From: JAEZPW01 sp035629075 | GTDB lineage: Bacteria; Acidobacteriota; Terriglobia; Terriglobales; Acidobacteriaceae | Length of the DNA: 64,000 nt | Direction: 5' to 3' | Assembly (NCBI GenBank): GCA_035629075.1 | Contig: DASPIK010000090.1 | Coordinates: 1 to 64,000 of the forward strand | Part shown: one piece after another, positions 35,616-42,712 of the stretch | Numbering within the stretch: position 1 is the first letter of the stretch | Layout of the letters: each line of letters begins with the position of its first letter | The notes under the pieces: model-generated | Database searches by the model: none | What the model saw: only the letters and a program-made list of their open reading frames with translations | Told to the model about the DNA's origin: nothing | Program-made: the position numbers and the translations under genes

Positions 35616-36727
35616 GGCAGGGTCTGGACCTCCACTGACAACACGGCGGGGAGATCTCGAACGATTGGATTCCAGGTATCTCCCGCATCAGCGGACGCGT
35701 ACACCTGCCCACCCGTCGTACCGAAGTAGATTCCACAAGAGTCGAGCGAATCTACAGCCATTGCATCCCGCAGAACGTTGACGTAGCAGTCCTGTTGCGG
35801 CAGACCTTTCGTCAGCGCTTCCCATTCGTTACCACCCGTACGGCTGCGGTAGACACGAAGCTTGCCGTCGGGCGGGTAGTGCTCTGAATCGCTCTTTATC
35901 GGGATGACGTAAATAGTTTCCGGTTCGTGCGCGTGAACATCGATGACGAAGCCGAAATCAGTAGGCAGACTCCCGCTGACCTCCCGCCACGAGTCGCCAG
36001 CGTCGTCGCTCCGCATGACATCCCAGTGCTTCTGCATGAAGAGTACGTTAGGGCGCGACCGGTGCATCGCGATCCGATGGACGCAGTGGCCGACCTCGGC
36101 GTTTGGATCTGGGATGTAATCAGATCTGAGCCCTTTATTGATGGCTCGCCAACTCTTTCCGTCATCGTCAGATCGGAACGCACCCGCAGCGGAGATGGCG
36201 ATAAACATCCGCTCCGCACGGCTCGGGTCCAGGAGGATGGTGTGCAGGCACAAGCCGCCAGCGCCCGGCTGCCACTGCGGGCCTGTGCCGTGACCACGAA
36301 GTCCGGCCAATTCTTCCCAACTCTGTCCGCCATCGGTGGAGCGGAACAGGGCGGCGTCCTCAACGCCGGCGTAGATGGTATCCGGGTTGGTCAGCGAAGG
36401 CTCCAGATGCCAGACGCGCTTGAACTCCCACGGGTGCGGTGTGCCGTCGTGCCATTGGTGCGTGCCCGGGACGCCGTCGTACACGAATTTGTTGCCGACA
36501 GGCTCCCATGTTTTGCCGCCGTCGTTCGAGCGCTGGATCATTTGCCCGAACCAGCCGCTAGTCTGGGAAGCAAACAGCCGATTCGGATCGATCGGCGATC
36601 CCTTCATGTGGTAAATCTCCCAACCTCCGAAGTGGGGTCCGCTGACGTCCCAGCGATCCCGCCTGCCATCCGAGGTCAAGATGAACGCGCCCTTGCGCGT
36701 ACCTACGAGTACCCGTACTCCGCTCAT
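35612..36727 (-). CDS. BNR-repeat exo-alpha-sialidase-like propeller protein
   Basis: A 371-residue beta-propeller with several Asp-box (S-X-D-X-G-X-T/S-W) repeats: 'SNDGGKTWEPV', 'STDGGQSWEEL', 'SDDDGKSWRAI', 'SDDAGDSWREV', 'SADAGDTWNPI'. These are typical of sialidase-like and Vps10/YCF48-like propellers; I do not see the full arginine triad and acid/base of a true sialidase, so enzymatic activity is doubtful. There is no signal peptide. ATG 36727 is preceded by AGGAGGAG; upstream codons to 36817 are not used. Coupled to the MoaD-like gene by a four-base overlap. Confidence 0.87.
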   Translation of the reverse strand: MSGVRVLVGTRKGAFILTSDGRRDRWDVSGPHFGGWEIYHMKGSPIDPNRLFASQTSGWFGQMIQRSNDGGKTWEPVGNKFVYDGVPGTHQWHDGTPHPWEFKRVWHLEPSLTNPDTIYAGVEDAALFRSTDGGQSWEELAGLRGHGTGPQWQPGAGGLCLHTILLDPSRAERMFIAISAAGAFRSDDDGKSWRAINKGLRSDYIPDPNAEVGHCVHRIAMHRSRPNVLFMQKHWDVMRSDDAGDSWREVSGSLPTDFGFVIDVHAHEPETIYVIPIKSDSEHYPPDGKLRVYRSRTGGNEWEALTKGLPQQDCYVNVLRDAMAVDSLDSCGIYFGTTGGQVYASADAGDTWNPIVRDLPAVLSVEVQTLP

Positions 36728-36940
36728 GCTTGCTCCTCCTTGCGAGCGCCGTGTCGTTACACGACAGGCCAACCGTCCAAACCGTGACCGTAGCGGATTA
36801 CAAGATGTGCGAAGCACTTGAGATGATGCAGGAAAGTCGCAGATGCATATTGCACCATTCTTGCAGCAATATCGTCACGGTTTCACTGGCGACATCTAAT
36901 CCGATGCGCGGTCCCGATCCAGGTCGACCAGACCATCAAG

Positions 36941-37537
36941 ATGCCTAGAAAAGGTGCTTCGCCAGTTGCTGACCTGCCGGAAGGGTTTGTGTACCGGCCG
37001 GACTTTCTCACGGAGGGTGAGGAGGCGGAGTTGCTCCATTGCTTTGCAGAATTGGAATTCTCCGCGTTCGATTTTCACGGCTACATTGCCAAGCGGCGAG
37101 TCATTGAGTATGGCTGGGAGTACGACTTCGAGACCCGTGAAGCAACGGCGGTGAAACCTATCCCCGAATTCCTGTTGCCTGTGCGCAACCGTTCGGCAGC
37201 ACTCGCGGGCGTTCTACCCCAAGATCTGGTGGAGGCGGTCATAACCGAATATCCCGCTGGCGCTCCAATCGGGTGGCATCGCGACGTACCGCAGTTCGAG
37301 ATCATCGTTGGCGTTTCACTCGCAAGCAGTTGCCGGATGCGCCTGAAGCCGTACAAAGCGGAAGGAGAAATCGTATCTGTGATTCTCGAACCGCGTTCCG
37401 CTTATATCCTGCGTGGGCCCGCCAGATGGAAATTTCAGCACAGCATCCCGGCTGTCGAGAAACTGCGCTACTCCGTAACCTTTCGCACGTTGCGCAGCAA
37501 AAAAGCAAAGGACAGAACCGTCGTCCCGGAGGGTTAA
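36941..37537 (+). CDS. AlkB-family 2-oxoglutarate/Fe(II) dioxygenase
   Basis: A 198-residue AlkB homologue. The iron ligands are His113, Asp115 (GWHRD) and His167 (FQHSIP), and the 2-oxoglutarate arginine pair with five residues between is Arg176 and Arg182 in RYSVTFR. Such proteins remove methyl or etheno damage from DNA or RNA bases; this short form resembles the shorter bacterial and ALKBH-like proteins. The start ATG 36941 has no strong ribosome site. It stands alone, diverging from the sialidase-like gene. Specificity (DNA versus RNA or tRNA) is unknown. Confidence 0.93.
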   Translation: MPRKGASPVADLPEGFVYRPDFLTEGEEAELLHCFAELEFSAFDFHGYIAKRRVIEYGWEYDFETREATAVKPIPEFLLPVRNRSAALAGVLPQDLVEAVITEYPAGAPIGWHRDVPQFEIIVGVSLASSCRMRLKPYKAEGEIVSVILEPRSAYILRGPARWKFQHSIPAVEKLRYSVTFRTLRSKKAKDRTVVPEG

Positions 37538-37550
37538 CGGCCTGTCCTTT
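37507..37550 (+). terminator. possible terminator hairpin overlapping the alkB 3' end
   Basis: AAAGGACAG (37507-37515) and CTGTCCTTT (37542-37550) can form a nine-base stem with a 26-base loop that has a small inner pairing. The left arm lies inside the alkB gene. It could stop transcription for alkB and, with the convergent CsgG-like gene, act in both directions. The large loop makes it weak. Confidence 0.45.
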
Positions 37551-37610
37551 ACGGTGTGAATTCAGTCACAGGATGGATTGGAATACTTGATCGGCTTAGA
37601 ACCTAGCGGT

Positions 37611-38321
37611 CTACTCCTCCTCGTTCTCTCCTGTCGATTGCGGTTCCTCGGTGTTGCTAGCTGAGTCATCTGCCTGATACCGGATCATCTTCGACTCGGA
37701 TGCTGCGATGCGCCTAACGACATCCGTGACAGCGTTCTTCAGCGCTTTGCCCAATGGGGAGTTTGCCTCAGAAGCATTGGAGTTCAGACTTCCGAGCGTT
37801 GTATGTGCATCGGCACCGACCTTCGTATCACTAGCCTTGCCCGTAACGCGGAAGCTGTCGATCTTCTTGCCGTTTGTGACGTTGAACAGATCGGCTTGAA
37901 TAATGACAGTCGCCGAGGCACGCTGCGCCCGTCCACCGACGCTCTGGCCGAAGATGCTGACTCCATCGATGCCTTTGTTGGATTGCTGCTGTTCGGCCTC
38001 GAGCACAGTGCCGATCAAGACCACGTCGACTTTTCGGTTGCGTCCCAACTCGACCGCCTTCTGTGGGTCAATGTCATCCGCACTCATGCCCTCTTCAAGT
38101 TTGAGCACGCGCCCCATGAGGCTGGTGGAATGTACGAGTTCCGCCTGGACGGCACGCCCAATCGCCGTACCCGTCTCGTCGTTGCCGGTTCCTGTAGCAT
38201 CCATGAAAGGCAGCACGCCAACCTTGAACTGGTACTTGAAATTGGATAGCGATTTCTCCTGAGCGCTCAACACGCCTGTCGCAAGCAAAACAATCACAAA
38301 TAGCATTGCAGCTTTCTTCAT
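37611..38321 (-). CDS. CsgG/HfaB-like exported protein
   Basis: A 236-residue protein with a type I signal peptide (residues 1-21, cut near SAQ). The mature domain is CsgG-like: 'FKVGVLPFMDATGTGN', 'GTAIGRAVQAELVHS', 'VDVVLIGTVLEAE', 'ADLFNVTNGKKIDSF'. CsgG and HfaB are outer-membrane lipoprotein pores, but this protein has no lipobox cysteine and is short, so it may be a periplasmic relative. An acidic tail ends the chain. ATG 38321 has AGGAG seven bases upstream. It is the second gene of an operon with the Gly-Ser-repeat protein (10-base gap), suggesting that the pair works together. Confidence 0.82.
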   Translation of the reverse strand: MKKAAMLFVIVLLATGVLSAQEKSLSNFKYQFKVGVLPFMDATGTGNDETGTAIGRAVQAELVHSTSLMGRVLKLEEGMSADDIDPQKAVELGRNRKVDVVLIGTVLEAEQQQSNKGIDGVSIFGQSVGGRAQRASATVIIQADLFNVTNGKKIDSFRVTGKASDTKVGADAHTTLGSLNSNASEANSPLGKALKNAVTDVVRRIAASESKMIRYQADDSASNTEEPQSTGENEEE

Positions 38322-38331
38322 CAAGATCTCC

Positions 38332-40428
38332 TCAGTTCATCGGCTCGGTGATTCTGTGCGCGTGGATGAAGTACTCGTATTCGTGCCAAACCCTCGTCTT
38401 GTTCCGGTGTTCGCCGGTTTTATGCATAATCGCAAAGGGAAGCTTCGAGTACGTGTCCTTTGCGATAGAGACTTCGTGGGGCACTTTGTACGTCTTGCCG
38501 TCCTTGTCTTTCTTGGTCGTATAGGTGACCTTGCGCTCGAGAATGCGCATCTGGCCTTCGCGGTACACGTTCAACCCGGCACCGTCTGCCTCAAATGGAC
38601 TCCAGGTCGGGAACTTCTTGCGTTCAGTTTTGTAGTTCACCGTGTACTCCACGGTGAGGTCCTTGTCGCCGTCATATACGTCCCCGTCCATCTCAAGGAA
38701 CATCTTGTCTCCGACGATGCGACCCTTGAGTTTGTAACGGCGCGATTCGGAGCCGTTCTGCAATCCCTTGTAGTCGTACTGGATTTTGGTCACGCCGGGA
38801 ACATTCATGATCATGCCCATCGGATTACCGCCGGTGGCCACTGTTGCGGCAGCGCCTCCCGCCATTCCGATCGCATCGGACGAGTCCATGCCGCCAACGC
38901 GAGTACCAGCGCGCATGGTTGACGGCCCTTCGCAAGCGCCTTTCTGCTCCTGCTCTTTCTTGAAGAAGTCGTCAAACTTCTTCTTCGTTCGCATGAGCAT
39001 GCCCTTCTTCATTCCGTCGTTAGTACCACCCTCGATATAGCTGAATAACTGGTCGGCCTTCTGGCTCCAGAACTCTTCGTCCATTTCGCCGACCTTTTCC
39101 TTGGCCTTCTCGATGGCTTTGTTGAGCCAGTCGGGCTTCTCGGCCATTTCGCCAATGCCCTTGCTCATCCCCGCGAGAGGACCTTCCATCAACTCCTCGC
39201 AGGTGAGGGCACCCGCGATCTTTACGTTTCTGCCGCGAGCACAACGGTCGTACCACACTGATTGAGCTAGATTCGTGATCTCGTAGTTGTTGGCGATCTT
39301 TGGATTCATCGTGGGGCGATAGCCTGCGCCTTTGCGATACGTCTCGTCCATCTGGAAAGCTTTCCAGCGGTCAAGATTGACCGCCAGGTTGCTTTCCTCG
39401 ACCATGCTCGAGGCGTTGAAGTAATCCGTCGCCTTCTTCACGATGTTGGCACCCGCCTCCATGTAGTCCGGAAGCTGCGCCATCATGTCAATCGCCTGGT
39501 TCACTTGCGTCGCAACAGCGTGAACGCCGCACAGATTCGGATCGAGGTCGTACGTGATCATGCCGCCGCCAACGATGTTGCCGGCCTTGTCCACGGTGAA
39601 GTTCATACGGGTGAGGTGCTTAACCGTCAAGGTCATGATGTTCTTAGCCGAGGTTACGCCGCCCAGTTGAGAACTCTTGAAACGGACTTCCCATCCCCAG
39701 CCAATGGCAACCCAGTCCCCAACGTAGGGAGAGACCTTCGCATTGCGTTGTTCCGGAGGAATGACACCGCCGCCGATCCCGCTGCCGCGTCCTGCACCGC
39801 CGCCCCTTCCGCTGCCAGACCCCGAGCCAGAACCAGAGCCAGAACCTGAACCTCTGCCTGACCCGGAACCTGAACCGCTACCAGAGCCACTGCCCGAACC
39901 GGAACCGGAGCCGGAGCCGGAGCCGGAACCGGTTCCACTCCCCGAACCTGAACCAGAGCCCGACCCACTGCCCGATCCCGAACCTGATCCCGATCCTGAC
40001 CCGCTCCCCGATCCGGAGCCCGATCCAGCACCGGCATTGTTGCCGCCGTTGTCTCTTGCTGTAGTTGTCTGACCGATCCAGGTCGAGGTACCGGGACTAT
40101 CAGAAAAGACCTTAAACGGGAGGGTCAGGCGACCGTTGCTCAGTGTGTAAGGTCTATTGCTCGCACTTTTACCGATACCGGGGAGCGAAATGGTGATGAG
40201 ATTTCCATGCACGCTGTAGGTGCCAGAGTCGGTGGTGCTAAGACCGGGGCCTAACGCCGCGAATGACACTCCCGTCTCGAAGCGGATGGTAACCTTCACG
40301 CCGTCGTCCGCCATGCCGCCGTCAGAGTCGCGTACGAATACGTAGGTTCCGCTGGGACCTTCCTGGCCCACGACGAAAGTAGAGAGAACAACAAAGACAG
40401 CAACTGCCAGCACACACCAACAGCGCAT
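38332..40428 (-). CDS. exported protein with a long Gly-Ser repeat, function unknown
   Basis: A 698-residue protein with a signal peptide (residues 1-21, 'VLAVAVFVVLSTFVVG'). Residues about 24-120 are a beta-rich domain with no family I can name. Residues about 132-220 are an almost uninterrupted Gly-Ser dipeptide repeat, changing to Gly-Arg and Gly-Ala near the end. The remaining 470 residues are mixed alpha/beta with a basic C-terminus, and contain 'CSLCGVH'-free, cysteine-poor sequence. The repeat DNA uses several synonymous codons, so it is kept at protein level and not a simple DNA slippage product. It is the first gene of an operon with the CsgG-like gene. I cannot assign a function. 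Confidence 0.85.
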   Translation of the reverse strand: MRCWCVLAVAVFVVLSTFVVGQEGPSGTYVFVRDSDGGMADDGVKVTIRFETGVSFAALGPGLSTTDSGTYSVHGNLITISLPGIGKSASNRPYTLSNGRLTLPFKVFSDSPGTSTWIGQTTTARDNGGNNAGAGSGSGSGSGSGSGSGSGSGSGSGSGSGSGSGTGSGSGSGSGSGSGSGSGSGSGSGSGRGSGSGSGSGSGSGSGRGGGAGRGSGIGGGVIPPEQRNAKVSPYVGDWVAIGWGWEVRFKSSQLGGVTSAKNIMTLTVKHLTRMNFTVDKAGNIVGGGMITYDLDPNLCGVHAVATQVNQAIDMMAQLPDYMEAGANIVKKATDYFNASSMVEESNLAVNLDRWKAFQMDETYRKGAGYRPTMNPKIANNYEITNLAQSVWYDRCARGRNVKIAGALTCEELMEGPLAGMSKGIGEMAEKPDWLNKAIEKAKEKVGEMDEEFWSQKADQLFSYIEGGTNDGMKKGMLMRTKKKFDDFFKKEQEQKGACEGPSTMRAGTRVGGMDSSDAIGMAGGAAATVATGGNPMGMIMNVPGVTKIQYDYKGLQNGSESRRYKLKGRIVGDKMFLEMDGDVYDGDKDLTVEYTVNYKTERKKFPTWSPFEADGAGLNVYREGQMRILERKVTYTTKKDKDGKTYKVPHEVSIAKDTYSKLPFAIMHKTGEHRNKTRVWHEYEYFIHAHRITEPMN
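39770..40035 (-). repeat. low-complexity repeat coding for Gly-Ser dipeptides
   Basis: About 265 bases of degenerate hexamer repeats (GGN-TCN/AGN on the minus strand) within the 38332-40428 gene, giving some 40 Gly-Ser units. Unit sequence varies at third positions, so it is old or under purifying selection at the protein level. Such a stretch forms a flexible linker and is a site where sequencing or assembly can gain or lose units. Confidence 0.9.
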
Positions 40429-40624
40429 CCGTGCCCCCTTCAGAGTTGCTGGTCAGTATAAACGATGGGGTGTTGCGCCCCACTCTAGAGTTTGCAGGTC
40501 ATCCCAGCACAGCCAAAGCATTGATCAATTGCACAATCTAGCTCAGCTGCAAACGTTGCGCTACAATGCGCCGACGCATACATCTGTTCAATCCACATGC
40601 GCTACACCCAGCTAAAGGTGCTCA

Positions 40625-41353
40625 ATGGGATTCTGCACAAACTGCGGTAACAAGATCGACGATGCTGCACAGTTTTGTACTGGCTGCGGCACGCGGACAT
40701 CGACAGCCGTGAGCAGCGGCACGTCGCAACAGGCAGCAGCGGCCGCTAGCCCAGCCCCAGCCCCCACCACCCCGGTCCAGACCAGCGAAACTAAGCCGGT
40801 GCAAGCTGTTCAGCCCGTTTCGAGCAAAAGCGGCGGCAGTGCAGTAAAAATCATACTGATCGTAGTCGCTATTCTCGTGGGACTTGGCATTCTTTCTGCA
40901 GGAATTGTTGGTTATCTGGCATACAAGGCGAAGAAGTCGTTCCAGGTGTCGGAAGACGGAGCAACCGTAAGCACGCCTTGGGGCACGGTGACTAGCAATA
41001 ACGATGCCAGCAAAATCGCGCAGGATCTCGGGGTCGAGGTTTACCCGGGAGCGAAGGCGCTGGAAGGGGCCTCCGCCGCAAGTTTCGGCAACGTGTCGTT
41101 CGGTAGTGCAGATTTCGAAACTAGCGATTCGATCGACAAAGTTGAAGCCTTCTACAAGAGCCGCTTTCCGAAATCAACTATGAGCGCGTCGACTGAAACC
41201 GATCGCACGCTGATGGTTGTCACGGACAAGGGTTGGGTCACGGTCGTTCTGGAGCAGGGTGACGGTGTAACCAAAATTCGAATTGCCCGAACTGCCGCGA
41301 CCGGTGAAGAAGCTCCCAGCACCGAAGGAAGCAGCGGATCAGACAGCGAATAA
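40625..41353 (+). CDS. zinc-ribbon membrane protein, function unknown
   Basis: A 242-residue protein. Residues 1-23 hold a zinc ribbon (Cys4-X2-Cys7 in FCTNCG and Cys-X2-Cys in FCTGCG near residue 20). An Ala/Pro/Thr-rich linker leads to one transmembrane helix at about 74-98 ('IILIVVAILVGLGILSAGIVGYLAY'). The following 130 residues are beta-rich and extracytoplasmic ('GVEVYPGAKAL', 'ETSDSIDKVEAFYKSRFP', 'GWVTVVLEQGDG'). The ribbon is in the cytoplasm, the beta-domain outside. No family name beyond zinc-ribbon is supported. Its terminator is at 41402-41428. Confidence 0.82.
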   Translation: MGFCTNCGNKIDDAAQFCTGCGTRTSTAVSSGTSQQAAAAASPAPAPTTPVQTSETKPVQAVQPVSSKSGGSAVKIILIVVAILVGLGILSAGIVGYLAYKAKKSFQVSEDGATVSTPWGTVTSNNDASKIAQDLGVEVYPGAKALEGASAASFGNVSFGSADFETSDSIDKVEAFYKSRFPKSTMSASTETDRTLMVVTDKGWVTVVLEQGDGVTKIRIARTAATGEEAPSTEGSSGSDSE

Positions 41354-41401
41354 GCTGCTGCCAGGAACGTCGTAGGCCTAAATAGTTGTTCTGACCAAAA
41401 G

Positions 41402-41428
41402 AAAGGCTTCGGAAACCCGAAGCCTTTT
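41402..41428. terminator. hairpin terminator between two convergent genes
   Basis: AAAGGCTTCGG and CCGAAGCCTTT pair as an 11-base stem with a four-base loop, followed on the plus strand by TTTTACTTTTT. It stops the zinc-ribbon gene on the plus strand, and on the minus strand may stop the gene that ends at 41454, since the other arm is preceded by A-rich sequence. Confidence 0.85.
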
Positions 41429-41453
41429 ACTTTTTAAGTCCGCTTGTGAGCAA

Positions 41454-42542
41454 CTACTTAGGCTGAACCTGCTTGAAGCCGGCTGGTATGTCGAACCTTG
41501 CAGGAGCGACTGGGGATGCCGAGAATTCCGACAGCTCAACATTGGCTTCCATCAGCACGGCTGGCCCGGCATTCGCCGACTGAGTTGACTCGGGTTGTTC
41601 GGTGTTGGCCGGTTTCGGTTCTTCTTTCTTCTTCTTGCGGCCGAACCCGCCGAATCCGCCTAGTCCACCCAACTTCCCTGTGATACCAGACACAGCACTT
41701 TCCTTAGCACTTTCTTTCGCGGCTTCGCCCACGTCTGGCGTTTCCTGCTGACTCGCCTGCGGCAATGGAGCTTCGGATGCGGCGGGCAGAGGCTTGCCAT
41801 CAGCCGAGGTGCCGATACGCATGATTTGCAAAACCGGCACTCCGTTCAACTTCGAGGTTTCTTTAGCAAGCTCAGCCAATCCCTGCGAAGAGCCGGGTTG
41901 CATGGAGGCAAGCATCGGACCAAGTGCGTTCTTCGTCATCATGCCCAGTTTCACTGCGAGTCGCTGCTCGAAGTCGCGCACTTGTGCGTAACCCGGAATC
42001 TCAGGCGCGAGCCACATGTCGCTGGTGATCGCCATGGCGCCCTTTTCGCCAGTCTTCGCGTCTTGACCTTCCATGATCATGGTGAGAATCGCTTCTTTCG
42101 TAGTCAGCCCCGAAACCTGCTTCGTGGCGTTGGTATTCCGGACCTTCACCTTGAACGAGAGCTGGGCTCCGTCGTTTTGGCGGCCCTTCTTCGCCTCTTT
42201 GGCGGCGTCTTCCAGTTGTTGCTTGAACTGCTGGAAGGTCATTACGGAGTACTGTTTCTTAGCCGGATCGATCCGGGTGAAGGTCTCCTTGTCCAGGTCG
42301 ATAATCTCGGTTTCGTTCGGGCCAATTCGCGCCATCCTGTTGCCTTTGAGCAGGACCGTAGTGTTCATTGGCTCGGTGACCTGACGCGCCTGTTTGCTGA
42401 ACGCACCGGCAACCTTCATCATGCCGAGGATTGCTCCGCCAGTGACCTTGGTCGTTTCGGTGTATTGAAAATCCGCAAACAGCGAAGTTGGAATGAGGAG
42501 ACAGAGAACGAGGACCGCGGTGAAAACAGCTCGGGTTCTCAA
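41454..42542 (-). CDS. exported protein of unknown function, DUF4412-like pattern
   Basis: About 362 residues. The N-terminal signal peptide runs to 'PTSLFA'. The mature part begins with beta strands ('QYTETTKVTGG', 'TTVLLKGNRMARIGPNETEIIDLDKETFTRIDPAKKQYSV'), a pattern seen in periplasmic DUF4412-type proteins, but no residue set proves it. A low-complexity Gly/Lys-rich part (about 260-310) and a Pro-rich tail follow. GGAGG lies five bases before TTG 42542, which I prefer over ATG 42554 that begins in that ribosome site. It converges on the zinc-ribbon gene and diverges from the TonB receptor. Confidence 0.75.
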   Translation of the reverse strand: MRTRAVFTAVLVLCLLIPTSLFADFQYTETTKVTGGAILGMMKVAGAFSKQARQVTEPMNTTVLLKGNRMARIGPNETEIIDLDKETFTRIDPAKKQYSVMTFQQFKQQLEDAAKEAKKGRQNDGAQLSFKVKVRNTNATKQVSGLTTKEAILTMIMEGQDAKTGEKGAMAITSDMWLAPEIPGYAQVRDFEQRLAVKLGMMTKNALGPMLASMQPGSSQGLAELAKETSKLNGVPVLQIMRIGTSADGKPLPAASEAPLPQASQQETPDVGEAAKESAKESAVSGITGKLGGLGGFGGFGRKKKKEEPKPANTEQPESTQSANAGPAVLMEANVELSEFSASPVAPARFDIPAGFKQVQPK

Positions 42543-42712
42543 GGGAACCTCCATGGAATCGAAATTGAAATTGAACTGACTTCTCAGACAGTTCGCAATT
42601 CTAACGTATCCAATGCTCATCTGCTCGGAACTGAATCGCACATCACTGAGATCGGCATCTCACGTATGCGGCCCTGTAGCGAGGAGAGCTTGTAGAACTG
42701 ACGAGCAGGTTC

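Noticed and set aside
39770..40035. Repeated block that could be taken for a CRISPR array
   Set aside because: Units are six bases with no spacers and encode Gly-Ser in frame inside a gene.
39743..40072. Plus-strand open frame coding for a Pro-Glu-Pro repeat protein of 109 residues
   Set aside because: It is the mirror of the Gly-Ser repeat on the minus strand; no ribosome site, and the strand with a signal peptide and a full-length frame is the minus one.
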